Positions 1-9,173 are shown, counted from the first letter of the stretch. The stretch is 64,000 nt of DNA from Bowmanella yangjiangensis (GCF_017255015.1 NZ_JAFKCS010000001.1:244772-308771); one strand, 5' to 3'. Numbers and translations are program-made. The notes: generated by a model not told the origin, from the sequence alone.

Positions 1-906
1 GACTCCATCGAGGTGGGCATTGTGGTAATAGATCGCCAGTTCAGAGTTAAGGTCTGGAATGAGTTTATGCACAATCATAGCGGTATTCAGCCAGACAGTA
101 TTCGCCACCAGTGCTTATTTGATTACTTCGATGAAATTGACCAGGACTGGTTCAGACAAAAAACCGAGCCGGTATTTACCCTTAAGAGCCCGGCTTTTGT
201 CATCTGGGAGCAGCGCCCTTACTTATTCCGTTTCACCAGTTACCGGCCGGTGACCAGCGCCAGCGATGTGATGTACCAAAATATTACCCTGTTTCCTCTG
301 GCGTCCCGCAGTGATGAAGCAGAACATCTATGTGTCGTGGTATACGACGTTACCGACGAAGTAATAAGTAAGCAGCGCTTGGCATCGGCTAATCAGCAGC
401 TTCGCCAGATGAGTCGGGTGGACGGCCTGACCGGACTTTATAATCGCAGATATTGGGAAGAAAGCTGCGAGCAGGAATTTAAGCGCTGCATGCGTAATCA
501 AGGCACATCCTCGGTGGTGCTGCTGGATATTGATTACTTCAAGAATATCAATGATACCTATGGGCACCCGGCCGGTGATCAGGTCATCCGGACCCTGGCT
601 AAAGCGATTCGGCAAATTGTGCGGGAAACCGATCTGGCCGGTCGTTATGGCGGTGAAGAGTTCGCCCTAGTATTGCCCGATACTAGCGCTGAGGCAGCGC
701 TACAAGTGGCAGAGAGAATTCGGGAATTTGTGCAAAAACAAGCGGTTGTTTACGAAGAACACAGCATCCCTTTCACCATAAGTTTGGGCATTTGCCAGTT
801 TAATCCGTCATTTAAAGGCTATATGGCCTGGATTGAGCAAGCGGACAAGGCTCTGTATACCGCCAAAGACAGTGGCCGTAACAACAGTCAGATTCAAGGA
901 CGCTAG
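1..906 (+). CDS. PAS-GGDEF diguanylate cyclase, 5' end cut by window edge
   Basis: The reading frame is open to base 1 and the first codons (DSIEVGIVVIDRQFRV) already look like the start of a PAS domain, so the real start lies upstream. The GTG at 13 is probably not the start. After the PAS domain comes a GGDEF domain with DGLTGLYNRRYW, the metal-binding DIDYFKNINDTYGH and an intact GGEEF signature. An RETD motif five residues before GGEEF matches the inhibitory I-site, so the enzyme should make cyclic di-GMP from two GTP and be subject to product feedback. This is the typical architecture of a signal-responsive cytoplasmic cyclase; the ligand of the PAS domain cannot be told from the sequence. 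Confidence 0.9.
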   Translation, partial: DSIEVGIVVIDRQFRVKVWNEFMHNHSGIQPDSIRHQCLFDYFDEIDQDWFRQKTEPVFTLKSPAFVIWEQRPYLFRFTSYRPVTSASDVMYQNITLFPLASRSDEAEHLCVVVYDVTDEVISKQRLASANQQLRQMSRVDGLTGLYNRRYWEESCEQEFKRCMRNQGTSSVVLLDIDYFKNINDTYGHPAGDQVIRTLAKAIRQIVRETDLAGRYGGEEFALVLPDTSAEAALQVAERIREFVQKQAVVYEEHSIPFTISLGICQFNPSFKGYMAWIEQADKALYTAKDSGRNNSQIQGR

Positions 907-917
907 GGCATATCCCC

Positions 918-1346
918 TTAGTCATCCAACAACCCATCTCGTAAGCGCATTAGGGTGGTCATAAAGTGGTTGACCTGCTCGGCACCCAAGGTATTTCGCA
1001 TTTGTTCCCGCATTAAGGCAGATACCCGCTCAATTTCTTCCAGATGGGGAGCCGCTGCCGCCGTCAGAAAAATCTGATACGCCCGTCTATCGTTAGGATC
1101 CTGCACTCTCTCGATTAACTGCTGATCAGAAAGTTGATCAAGTAACCTGGCCATGGTCATAGGTTGGATTTCAAGAGCATCTGCCAACTCAACTTGCTTC
1201 ACTCCTTCAAAGCGCGAGACATAGAACAACGCCCTAGCCTGAGCCAGAGTGAGTGGACCGCAGCGCAACCGTTGTTGGAAGAACTGTCGAATTAACCTAT
1301 TGGTGTCTGCGATAAGAAACGCCAAATTGTCGTGTTGCTCAGACAT
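918..1346 (-). CDS. MarR-family transcriptional regulator
   Basis: A 142-residue winged-helix protein. The recognition region reads VELADALEIQPMTMARLLDQL, followed by the wing segment QDPNDRRAYQI, both typical of MarR proteins. I chose the ATG at 1346 over the GTG at 1355 because AGGTGA sits five bases in front of it. It is divergent from the DODA-type dioxygenase at 1458, and MarR regulators commonly control an adjacent divergent enzyme gene and themselves in response to an aromatic ligand. That regulatory link is inference. The operator is probably in the short region 1347-1457. Confidence 0.85.
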   Translation of the reverse strand: MSEQHDNLAFLIADTNRLIRQFFQQRLRCGPLTLAQARALFYVSRFEGVKQVELADALEIQPMTMARLLDQLSDQQLIERVQDPNDRRAYQIFLTAAAAPHLEEIERVSALMREQMRNTLGAEQVNHFMTTLMRLRDGLLDD

Positions 1347-1355
1347 AGTGATCAC

Positions 1356-1457
1356 CTATTTAATAAGCTAAGGTTATTATATGCTAAGCGTTCTAATAGT
1401 CCAAGATTGGAAAATACGTAAAATAGCCCACAATGAAAGGACCAAGAGGAGAATCTT
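1356..1457. promoter_or_regulatory. Divergent promoter region with candidate MarR operator
   Basis: This spacer separates the MarR gene from the divergent dioxygenase gene. It contains AATAA and TTATT arms seven bases apart near 1361-1377, and the hexamer GCTAAG occurs twice at a short distance. Either could be the MarR site. An AGGAGA ribosome binding site precedes the dioxygenase ATG. There is no experimental support; the call rests on position and symmetry. Confidence 0.4.
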
Positions 1458-2267
1458 ATGTCCATCAGGCAACCCATACTCTTTGTTTCACATGGTGGCG
1501 GTCCATTACCCTTAATGGGGGACGCCAGCCATCAGGAAATGCTAGAGGCTTTTGCTGAGTTGAGAAGCGGCCTAACAGTGCCCATGGCTGTCTTGCTGAT
1601 CAGTGCCCATTGGGAGGAGACGGAATTTACCCTGACCGGTTCAGCATCGCCTGGGATGATTTACGATTACTATGGATTTCCACCTGAAACTTACCACTAT
1701 CAATATCCTGCGCCGGGTGCGCCGGAATTGGCGATACAGGTGAAGGCTTTATTGCAGGCTGCACAAATAAATGCACACCTGGATTTTCATCGTGGTTTTG
1801 ACCACGGCATGTTTGTGCCCATGATGCTGTTGTTCCCTGAAGCGGACATTCCCGTGGTGCAACTTTCGCTGAAAAAGGGCCTGGATGCGCATGCTCATTT
1901 AGCGTTGGGCGAGGCATTATCAGCACTCAGAGAGCAGGGCATCATGTTGATAGGTTCTGGTTACTCTTTTCATAATTTGTCTGCCATGATGGGGCTGAAA
2001 ACCTCTGAGGTGGTGGAGAAATGTCAGGCATTTCATGGCTGGCTGGATAAGGTGATCACAAATGCTGAGCTGGATGACACTGAGCGGGTGAAACAGCTTG
2101 GCGAATGGCAGGAAGCGCCTTATGCCAGGTTTTGTCACCCCAGGGAGGAACACCTGCTGCCACTGCATGTGTGCTGCACGGCCGCATCAGCCCAGCCAGC
2201 CAGCGCACTTAACTTTAACGTGTTGGGTCTGCCGGCCCGCTGCTACATCTGGTCGGCGGCTGGCTGA
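1458..2267 (+). CDS. DODA-type extradiol ring-cleavage dioxygenase (YgiD/LigB-like)
   Basis: A 269-residue member of the LigB-related DODA family. Conserved histidine-containing motifs are visible: SHGGGP near the N-terminus, SAHWE around residue 50, RGFDHGMFVPM around residue 115 and GSGYSFHNL around residue 170. Together these supply the metal ligands and acid-base residues of this class. Family members open catechol-type rings such as DOPA; the true substrate here is unknown. A good AGGAGA site precedes the ATG. The gene overlaps the end of the convergent PqiA-family gene by about 25 bases, so no terminator separates them. The divergent MarR gene is the likely regulator. Confidence 0.88.
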   Translation: MSIRQPILFVSHGGGPLPLMGDASHQEMLEAFAELRSGLTVPMAVLLISAHWEETEFTLTGSASPGMIYDYYGFPPETYHYQYPAPGAPELAIQVKALLQAAQINAHLDFHRGFDHGMFVPMMLLFPEADIPVVQLSLKKGLDAHAHLALGEALSALREQGIMLIGSGYSFHNLSAMMGLKTSEVVEKCQAFHGWLDKVITNAELDDTERVKQLGEWQEAPYARFCHPREEHLLPLHVCCTAASAQPASALNFNVLGLPARCYIWSAAG

Positions 2268-2821
2268 CGACGAAGGCTGAAGTGCAGTAATTGGCTGGCA
2301 GCCAGGGAGAGAATGCAGTAGCCAACAAAATAATAAAATCCCGGCCCTAGGGTGGATAGGGTGGCACTGCTGATTTCAAAATCGATACGCAAACCAAACA
2401 AGTTTATGGCCTGCGTCGCGGTGGTTTCAGCATGATCGGTGGACAATACGGCCAGGAAAATTGCCACCACAAACACATCTGCCATAGACCACTTGCCGAT
2501 AGCCGCTATCCAGTCTGCCAGTTTCCGACCTTTACCGAGTTTGTGCCAATACCAAGCTAAGCTGACCAGCAAGGTTTTTATCACCGGAATAGCGACGGAG
2601 AAGAAGAAAATCAGTGCAGCAACCAGCAGCCTGTCGTCGCGCCAGAGTTCTTCCACGGTCTGCAGAATAGACAGTTCTTTATCAACTAAATCGGCCGTCA
2701 GTCGACCTTGTCCAAACCAGGCACCCATTTCGCTTTTCAGAGCAAACATCGGCAGCCAGATGCCGGGTACGAATAACCCTAATGCCAATAAATTCATGCC
2801 CAGGCTCAGTTGTCGTAACAA
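2243..2821 (-). CDS. PqiA-family integral membrane protein
   Basis: A 192-residue protein with four predicted membrane segments. The opening segment LALGLFVPGIWLPMFAL and the later DWIAAIGKWSMADVFVVAIF are characteristic of the paraquat-inducible protein A family. Classical PqiA has two such modules and zinc-ribbon motifs and works with PqiB/PqiC in envelope lipid transport. Here there is one module, no cysteine zinc ribbon and no pqiB neighbour, so only a general membrane-integrity role can be suggested. The 3' end overlaps the convergent dioxygenase gene. Confidence 0.8.
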   Translation of the reverse strand: MLRQLSLGMNLLALGLFVPGIWLPMFALKSEMGAWFGQGRLTADLVDKELSILQTVEELWRDDRLLVAALIFFFSVAIPVIKTLLVSLAWYWHKLGKGRKLADWIAAIGKWSMADVFVVAIFLAVLSTDHAETTATQAINLFGLRIDFEISSATLSTLGPGFYYFVGYCILSLAASQLLHFSLRRQPAADQM

Positions 2822-3086
2822 TATGATCTCCTAAATATGATAAATCGCTGTCTAAGGGATCTTTCTTGGAATTTAATACCATGAAATTGATGATTTCTAC
2901 AAGAACGTGATAGGTGAGTAACTTAGCTAAAATACATATATACTGAGGTCTGTGGGAAGATGAAATTGTCATCATTAATCAAACCGCAGGAACTTGAGTA
3001 TTGGGGATTTTATTATCCTAATATAGTCGAAATCTAATGCTGTTCTGTGCTTTTTTGCTAGCTATTTTACTCAAGAATCTCTTATT

Positions 3087-4310
3087 TCATCTCTTCCTAA
3101 ATACGTTGTAAAATATCTCTTTAGACGTGAAGGTAGATAAAATGATCACTAAAGGAATTATAGGTAGCCTATATCTGTAAATGACATAAATAGCTCCATG
3201 AATTAAGCAGTAAAGAAGTATAGTTGACAGTATAAGGTAGTGTTTTCTATTAAACTTTCTAATAAAAAATAGGGAGCCCAAAGCTAGTGATATTATAGTG
3301 CTGTATATAACAAGCCAGACTAATCGAATAAGTGATTCTCCACTAGATTTTTCTCCCTTACCTTCGTGGTAAGGTGGAGTCCAAAAAACAATAACTTTCT
3401 CAATGGATAATTTTATTGTTGAAACGGGATTTTCAAATATATGAGTCAATGCCAACTGCTTAAGATGATTGAAAGCTTTTAATTCTCCCTTCTCTCTTTT
3501 TAGTTCGTACCATTCATCTGCAATAGGCGTGTCCATAATTGACATATAGTAGGCTGTTGAATTTTTGTTGTTACCTAGGTATAAGTTAAAACCACCATTT
3601 GTGGTTAGCACTGGCTCACCTAAATGAGATTTAGTATATATTAACCAAGGAAACAAAGTGATAAAGAATACAATAAAGAAAACCAAAACATTAGAAATGC
3701 TACTTAGGCTTATCCTACTTTTCTCCTTATTAAAATTAATTAGGAAAAATATAATGGGGATTATTGTGAATAAAATAGCGGATCCCACCAGAACTCCTAA
3801 GGCAAAGATCAAACCCAATAAAAAAGTTTTTATCTTTTCTCCTTGGTAATTTAGTAGGAGTAGCGTCTGCCCTAAAAGCAAAGGAGTCATTAGGTTTTCT
3901 TTAGCCAAATATTCTGTATATAGGATGTTTGGTGGATAAAAAATCCAGGCTAAGCAGGATATCAATGCCCAAAAATGGCTTTTCAAAAAAGTCTTTGCAC
4001 AAAAGTATAGTAAGATGGTAGATACTGCGCCTAAAAAAACATTGACAAATTGAGCTACTTCATAAGTTTTTCCAAATAGGCTTATAAATGGAATTAGAAA
4101 TAATGGATAACCAGCACTGTAGAAGGCTAAGTTACCATGTCCATCATCCATAACTCCGGTTTCCATTAAGGATGTTGCCATATTCCAATATGCAATAGCG
4201 TCTGATACTGGAGTTATAGATAAAAAGCTCACAGCCAGTGCTTTCAGTACTATGCTTGTAACCACAACAGCAACAAAGGTGCTTAACTCAAATTTACTCT
4301 TGAAAAACAT
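3087..4310 (-). CDS. GT39/ArnT-type membrane glycosyltransferase
   Basis: A 407-residue polytopic protein. The first periplasmic loop contains SDAIAYWNMATSLMETG, the position where GT-C/PMT-type enzymes carry their catalytic acidic residue, followed by SAGYPLFLIPFISLFG. About ten hydrophobic segments follow, along with a long loop with NLYLGNNKNST. Such enzymes take a sugar from a polyprenyl-phosphate carrier and transfer it to an envelope glycan or protein on the periplasmic side. It is the last gene of a three-gene operon with the HAD-UbiA protein and a small EamA/SMR carrier, and lies 44 bases after the carrier. Base composition is very AT-rich (roughly 27% GC in 3661-3720) compared with the surrounding chromosome, suggesting horizontal acquisition. 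The acceptor glycan is unknown. Confidence 0.8.
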   Translation of the reverse strand: MFFKSKFELSTFVAVVVTSIVLKALAVSFLSITPVSDAIAYWNMATSLMETGVMDDGHGNLAFYSAGYPLFLIPFISLFGKTYEVAQFVNVFLGAVSTILLYFCAKTFLKSHFWALISCLAWIFYPPNILYTEYLAKENLMTPLLLGQTLLLLNYQGEKIKTFLLGLIFALGVLVGSAILFTIIPIIFFLINFNKEKSRISLSSISNVLVFFIVFFITLFPWLIYTKSHLGEPVLTTNGGFNLYLGNNKNSTAYYMSIMDTPIADEWYELKREKGELKAFNHLKQLALTHIFENPVSTIKLSIEKVIVFWTPPYHEGKGEKSSGESLIRLVWLVIYSTIISLALGSLFFIRKFNRKHYLILSTILLYCLIHGAIYVIYRYRLPIIPLVIILSTFTSKEIFYNVFRKR

Positions 4311-4354
4311 CTTTAAAAATCCCTTTTTATTTTACTTATTGATTTAAAATAGTT

Positions 4355-4726
4355 TTAATTTTTTGAAATTAATAGAACACCGGAAACTATCAGCACAGTC
4401 CCTATTACTTTATTTGGTGTTAATGGTTCATGTAAAAACCAATAAGCAAAAAGCATGGTTCCTATAAAGCCAAGGCCAACAAATGGGTAAGCTTTACTAA
4501 CATCAACCTTGGCTAATACGCCTAACCAAACAGCTGCACTAGAAACATAAGCAAGAAGGCCTCCTATAATGAATAGGTTAGTAAAAATAGCTAATACGCC
4601 AGATGTGAGACTGATGCCAAATGAACTCTGAATTTCAGAATTAGACATTCCTTGCTTTAGCAATATTTGTGCTAGCACGGAAAGAGATACGCTAATGAGA
4701 ATGAGTGAAACCGATAAAATGTTCAT
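4355..4726 (-). CDS. Small EamA/SMR-type membrane carrier (candidate lipid-linked sugar flippase)
   Basis: A 123-residue protein with four membrane segments. It contains AQILLKQGM early on and KAYPFVGLGFIGTMLFAYWFLHE in the second half, the pattern of ArnE/ArnF-like and other EamA/SMR carriers. I start it at the ATG at 4726, which forms an ATGA overlap with the stop of the upstream HAD-UbiA gene; the longer in-frame start at 4759 would lie well inside that gene. Its place between a prenyl-phosphate sugar synthase and a GT-C transferase suggests it flips the lipid-linked sugar across the inner membrane. That role is inferred from context. Confidence 0.8.
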   Translation of the reverse strand: MNILSVSLILISVSLSVLAQILLKQGMSNSEIQSSFGISLTSGVLAIFTNLFIIGGLLAYVSSAAVWLGVLAKVDVSKAYPFVGLGFIGTMLFAYWFLHEPLTPNKVIGTVLIVSGVLLISKN

Positions 4727-6147
4727 AATATCTGCGCCGCGATTGCTATTAGGCCACAAAAACCTATGGTTACTAGACTACCTTTATCTTTTAATGAAAA
4801 AACTATTGGGTCGTCGTGCATTTCTCCTCTATGTGTTTTAATCCACATTCGCATAAGCCAATAACAGAGAGCTGGAACTATTAACCATAATATGTTTGGT
4901 TGTTGATATTGGTTAGTTAACACATTGTTGTTTATATAAAAACAGAACATCAAAACAGCAAGCATTGCTGAGGATGTGCCGAAACTCTCTAACACGGCAT
5001 AATCATTAATTTCATAGTCTCTTCCATTCGCTCTTTGTTTCCCTTCAGCTTCCATTGACTGGATTTCAGAGCATCGTTTTACTAACGCTAAACTTAAGAA
5101 AACGAAGATGGAAAAAGCGAACAACCAAAAAGAAACTATTACATTTATGGCTGCGGCTCCTGCTAATATTCTTATCGTATATAATAGCGCAAGAGCTACC
5201 ACATCCATACCAATATATTGTTTAATCTTGAAGGAGTAAAATAAGGTCAGAAACAAGTAAGCGATTAGGACTAATGAAAAGTTATAACCTAAATATGTAG
5301 CTATAAGTACGGATGTAGATAATAGGAATAGACTGGCAAAAACACCATTTTTAATACTTATAGTTCCTGCTGCTAAAGGTCTATTCTTTTTTCTCTTGTG
5401 TACTCTATCAGATTCCAAGTCGAGTAAATCATTTAGTATATATGTTGATGAGGCTAAGAAACTAAAGGCTAGAAACGCACTGATGATCGTGATTACGTTG
5501 TTGAAGTCAGTAAACCCACCAGACACAACTACGGGTACGAAAACTAATAAGTTCTTCAGCCATTGATGTACTCTGAGTTGTTTAGCCCAAACTTTAGTGT
5601 TAGATTTATGCTCATCAAAGACTCTATTTATTGGAATTTTTTTTGCTCTTTTTTTTGCCTTCTTAGTAGGGTTGACCAATAAACTCTCTGATGCTTCTTC
5701 AAATATTTCAAAATCTACTAAATCATTACCGGCATAACTGAACTTTTCGCTAATTTCCTTAATTCTTAATAACTTTGCTTTCCCTTTTAAATTTATTGCA
5801 TCACAACTGCTTATATATCCATCAAAAATATCAGTGTTTTTTACAATCTCTTTGGCGTATTTTTCATTTGAAGCAGTAGCTAAGTATAACTTCCTTCCCT
5901 TTCTTTTTTCTTCTACTAGATATGAAATAAACTCTTGGTTTAGTGGCAATGTGCTTGTATTTATTTCAGCGTGCTCAGAAAGCTTAGATTTTAGAGTGGC
6001 TTTTCCCTTAATTAGCCAAGATATACAATTGAATATGATGAATGGGTTAGCCTTAAAAGCTACTAAAAAACTTTCAAATAACAGGTCAGTCTTTGTATAA
6101 GTTCCATCTAAATCTACAAATAGTGGAACGTCTTTCATGTCTTCCAT
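4723..6147 (-). CDS. HAD phosphatase-UbiA prenyltransferase fusion, DPPR-synthase-like
   Basis: A 474-residue two-domain protein. Residues 1 to about 180 form a HAD hydrolase with the nucleophile motif DLDGT near the N-terminus and a late GNDLVDFEIF motif. The rest is a UbiA membrane prenyltransferase with NDLLDLESDRVHKRKKNRPL as the first Asp-rich motif, then IRILAGAAA and FVFLSLALVKRCSE. The latter segments resemble decaprenyl-phosphate 5-phosphoribosyltransferases more than ubiquinone-pathway UbiA. The natural reading is that the UbiA half attaches 5-phosphoribose from PRPP to polyprenyl phosphate and the HAD half removes the 5'-phosphate. This is family knowledge plus inference. GTG 6150 and ATGs 6147 and 6138 are all possible starts; none has a convincing ribosome site. 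It is the first gene of an AT-rich three-gene operon. Confidence 0.82.
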   Translation of the reverse strand: MEDMKDVPLFVDLDGTYTKTDLLFESFLVAFKANPFIIFNCISWLIKGKATLKSKLSEHAEINTSTLPLNQEFISYLVEEKRKGRKLYLATASNEKYAKEIVKNTDIFDGYISSCDAINLKGKAKLLRIKEISEKFSYAGNDLVDFEIFEEASESLLVNPTKKAKKRAKKIPINRVFDEHKSNTKVWAKQLRVHQWLKNLLVFVPVVVSGGFTDFNNVITIISAFLAFSFLASSTYILNDLLDLESDRVHKRKKNRPLAAGTISIKNGVFASLFLLSTSVLIATYLGYNFSLVLIAYLFLTLFYSFKIKQYIGMDVVALALLYTIRILAGAAAINVIVSFWLFAFSIFVFLSLALVKRCSEIQSMEAEGKQRANGRDYEINDYAVLESFGTSSAMLAVLMFCFYINNNVLTNQYQQPNILWLIVPALCYWLMRMWIKTHRGEMHDDPIVFSLKDKGSLVTIGFCGLIAIAAQIL

Positions 6148-6245
6148 CACACTTTTAGTTTTGTTGTCTATTTGTTGGTTTATGTTAACAGACAGCTTGG
6201 GTAAAGATACTCTTTTGTAAGCTTGCTTGATTACAATGTAATAAT

Positions 6246-7793
6246 TTACATTTTTGCATCAGCAATGGTCTGAATTTTATCGCGGATCATATACAGCAAC
6301 ACCAGGCTGGGAATAACCATTAATGCGGTCAGCACGAAAAAAAGCTGCCAGTTACCGCCTAGCGAGTCGACTATGACACCACTGTATGCCCCCAACGTGG
6401 TGCGACCAAAGGTGCCAATACTGGCGAGCAAGGCGTACTGGCTAGCGGTAAAGGCGCGGTTACACAACACCGAAATAAAGGCCATAAAGGCGACGGTGCC
6501 CCAGGCTGCGGTAAAACCGTCCACCACTATGGTGATAAACAGCAAAGTTTTGTCTGGTCCGACACTGGCCATCAGGGCAAACAACAGGTTGCTGGCCGCC
6601 ATGGCAATACCACCGACAAACAGACCTTTGATAATACCAATGCGTAAGTTTACTAAACTGCCGATGATAGAGGCCACTATGGTCACCGCCCAGGTTAGTA
6701 ATTTTGAGTACGTGGCGATATCTGAATTGCTGAATCCGATTTCTTTGTAAAAGACAATACTCATTCTGCCGAGTATGGCTTCGCCCATTTTAAACAGCAC
6801 CACAAACAACAGTAGTGACAGCGCAAGACGTACCCCATTGCGGTTGAAAAAGTCACGCAGGGGCTCTCCCATGGATACCAGCACCCAAGCCATTGCCTGC
6901 TGCGCTGGCCCGCCCTGCGTGGTTGTGCAGGCATTATGCTGACTAAGCATATGGCTGGTGGTGCGTATGGCATAAACCAGCAATGCCAGGACCAATACAC
7001 TGAATGCCAGGGTTTGGTACTCAAACCAGGTACTACCAAATACGCCGACAAAACAGAGCACAACTGCCGTTGCGATGGCGAGCATCACCAGCATTGCCTG
7101 GTGTCCCTTGGCAACCACTGCCGCCAGATAATGGGACTGCGCTTCCTGGTAGGCTTTATCGCGCATAGACTGAGGTTCTTTTGCCAGCCACACCCCCAGG
7201 GTAAGCAACAACATGATTGCACCTAGTAGCAGATAAACATCCGGCCAGTTCCAACCTGGCATATCTGCGACAAAAAACGGAATTGCCCCTAACAGCGCAT
7301 AGCCCGTCCACCATCCTGAGGTAGACATGGCTGCGGCACTGGATTGTTGTTCATTGTGTTTGGTATCTATGCTGTCGATCCGAAAGGCATCAATGGCAAT
7401 ATCCTGAGTGGCGGAACACAGGGCGATAAAAAGCGCGGCCAGGCCGGCCAGGGTCAGATTGCTGTTGGGGTCCACCTGAGAGAGCAGCAGGCAGCAGCAA
7501 GCAATCACTAGCTGCATACTCAGGATCCAGCCGCGACGTTGTCCTAAACGCTGACACAAAAAGGGAATCTTCAACCTGTCGAGCATGGGAGACCAGAGGA
7601 AATTTACCGAGTAGACGGCAAACACGGCGGTGAAGTAACCAATGGCTGAACGGGTCAATCCGGCATCCTTTAGCCAGGCTGACAGTACCGAGCCAATCAT
7701 GACCCAGGGAAAGCCGCTGGCAATGCCGAACAGGAAGATGCTTAGCATCGTGCGATTGCCAAATTGGCGAAGCTGTGAAATCAATGACTGCAA
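6246..7793 (-). CDS. AmpG-like major facilitator transporter
   Basis: A 515-residue protein of about fourteen membrane segments. The N-terminal region (GIASGFPWVMIGSVLSAWLK, then SVNFLWSPMLDRLK) matches the AmpG muropeptide permease pattern. AmpG imports anhydro-muropeptides for cell-wall recycling. Other AmpG-like carriers in marine Gammaproteobacteria have unassigned substrates, so the substrate is only probable. No peptidoglycan-recycling gene is adjacent. GC content returns to the chromosomal norm here, marking the edge of the AT-rich operon on its left. Confidence 0.8.
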   Translation of the reverse strand: MQSLISQLRQFGNRTMLSIFLFGIASGFPWVMIGSVLSAWLKDAGLTRSAIGYFTAVFAVYSVNFLWSPMLDRLKIPFLCQRLGQRRGWILSMQLVIACCCLLLSQVDPNSNLTLAGLAALFIALCSATQDIAIDAFRIDSIDTKHNEQQSSAAAMSTSGWWTGYALLGAIPFFVADMPGWNWPDVYLLLGAIMLLLTLGVWLAKEPQSMRDKAYQEAQSHYLAAVVAKGHQAMLVMLAIATAVVLCFVGVFGSTWFEYQTLAFSVLVLALLVYAIRTTSHMLSQHNACTTTQGGPAQQAMAWVLVSMGEPLRDFFNRNGVRLALSLLLFVVLFKMGEAILGRMSIVFYKEIGFSNSDIATYSKLLTWAVTIVASIIGSLVNLRIGIIKGLFVGGIAMAASNLLFALMASVGPDKTLLFITIVVDGFTAAWGTVAFMAFISVLCNRAFTASQYALLASIGTFGRTTLGAYSGVIVDSLGGNWQLFFVLTALMVIPSLVLLYMIRDKIQTIADAKM

Positions 7794-7906
7794 GAGAGGT
7801 ACTTGTTGCTTTTATTGTCGGCCTATTGGGCCATGACTTGTGGCGGGGGTCAAGCGAGGGGATTGTTCGTTGCAAACATCCTTAAATCAGACGATTTGCC
7901 AGCAGC

Positions 7907-8239
7907 CTATGGCCTGACGCCGACACAATCCAGAGGATATTGACCGTCACCTTCTAAATAGTCGAGGCAGGTTTGTAGTTCGCTACGCAGGAAAGGGTCT
8001 TCCAGCAGCTTCTGTTCTGACCAGAAATGTACTTGATGTAACAGGTGCCAGAATACGCGCTCCTTGGCGCTGAAAGGCTGGTTATTGCGGTCCTGCATCT
8101 GGTGCCATTCTTCCATGGTGTCCCAGAAATACAGATCTACTTCCCGGTATGGAATCCGTTTGTCCCAAAAGGCTCTTACAAAGTAGGCCAACTGCTTTGC
8201 CTTACGATTGATAAAACCCTGCACTGTCACTGGCACCAC
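7907..8239 (-). CDS. Small conserved protein of unknown function
   Basis: A 110-residue, aromatic-rich soluble protein with no signal peptide or membrane segment. It has a compact, charged, clearly gene-like sequence (KERVFWHLLHQVHFW, ending DCVGVRP), and I believe similar proteins occur in other Alteromonadales, but I cannot name a function. The start is a GTG; AAGGGG lies just upstream, and a second GTG two codons later would have better spacing, so the exact start is uncertain. It stands between ampG-like and DUF3530 genes on the same strand. Confidence 0.65.
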   Translation of the reverse strand: MVPVTVQGFINRKAKQLAYFVRAFWDKRIPYREVDLYFWDTMEEWHQMQDRNNQPFSAKERVFWHLLHQVHFWSEQKLLEDPFLRSELQTCLDYLEGDGQYPLDCVGVRP

Positions 8240-8312
8240 CCCTTTTCACTTTATCCGAGTATAGCTGGGAATTACGGATTCGCTGTATCAGGATGTAACG
8301 GAATAGCGCTAT

Positions 8313-9173
8313 TTACCAACCCATTTGGGTTAACCAACCTAAGATTTCTTTTGCCACATATGCGCTTTGGTTAAGGGCCATTGACTGGCCAACAATTTCC
8401 CGCTGGCGATAATGCAGTTTTAAGGCTTTTTTTGCGGCGACCTGGCGCTGTTTGCGGCTGTGTAGCGTCCAATCATTGTTCCAGGCGTTATAAATATCGA
8501 GCAGAGGGCTTGGCAGGTCGCTGACATACTGACTGAGTTGGTAATTCCACTCGCTGTCCGGCCAGAATGGCGCGATGGTAATCAGGGCATCTGGTGCGTT
8601 TAGTGTCCCTTCGGCATACAGCTTGGTGAGCCAGGCCGCGCTGGTTCCCTGGCTTATGACCAACACAAAACCCGGATATTGCTGGTTAAGTGGTGCAACG
8701 GCCATGAGTTGTTGTTGTAACTTACGCTCCTGCTGATCAAACTGGTCACGGGTCAGCAAGGATTGAAAGGTGCCGGGTTTTAGTGGCTCTGCAGCATCGC
8801 TCGCTGGCTGCTGGGCATCCGCGTCTGGAGTGTCAGTTGTGTCTTTGGCAGGATAAAATTCTGTCTGCGGTGCACTCATCAGCACCGTTGCCCAGCCCGC
8901 TTCATTTAAATATTGCACTAAAGGCTCGAGTGATTGGTCCCCCATATGCCCAAGGCCCAAGTCATTAACTAGTACTGCCATACCCCGGGTGTTGACTGTG
9001 GTGCTGTCATTTACCACGACGGTGAATTCAGTTTCACCCGCCAGCAGAGTTTGATATTGATGGGCAGGCATTGCATGTTGCACGTCTTCTGAATGCATGG
9101 CCTGCCTGTCCAGCTGCTGTGCGCTGGCACTGATTGAAAATAGGGTGAGTATCAGCAGGTAGGGTAACTTCAT
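8313..9173 (-). CDS. DUF3530-family secreted alpha/beta-hydrolase-like protein
   Basis: A 286-residue protein. I chose the ATG at 9173 because it begins a clear signal peptide (MKLPYLLILTLFSISASAQQ); the longer frame to 9236 would bury it. The mature part contains GMAVLVNDLGLG and VLVISQGTSAAWL, the latter resembling an alpha/beta-hydrolase nucleophile elbow but with SQGTS rather than a strict GxSxG. It should be periplasmic. Family members have no defined substrate. It lies directly downstream of rluA on the same strand. Confidence 0.75.
   Translation of the reverse strand: MKLPYLLILTLFSISASAQQLDRQAMHSEDVQHAMPAHQYQTLLAGETEFTVVVNDSTTVNTRGMAVLVNDLGLGHMGDQSLEPLVQYLNEAGWATVLMSAPQTEFYPAKDTTDTPDADAQQPASDAAEPLKPGTFQSLLTRDQFDQQERKLQQQLMAVAPLNQQYPGFVLVISQGTSAAWLTKLYAEGTLNAPDALITIAPFWPDSEWNYQLSQYVSDLPSPLLDIYNAWNNDWTLHSRKQRQVAAKKALKLHYRQREIVGQSMALNQSAYVAKEILGWLTQMGW

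Noticed and set aside
2682-2975. 97-residue minus-strand frame overlapping the PqiA-family start
   Set aside because: Different frame from the PqiA gene, no recognisable features and most of it in AT-rich spacer.
7390-7875. 161-residue minus-strand frame over the ampG-like start
   Set aside because: Shadow of the transporter frame; composition unlike a real protein.
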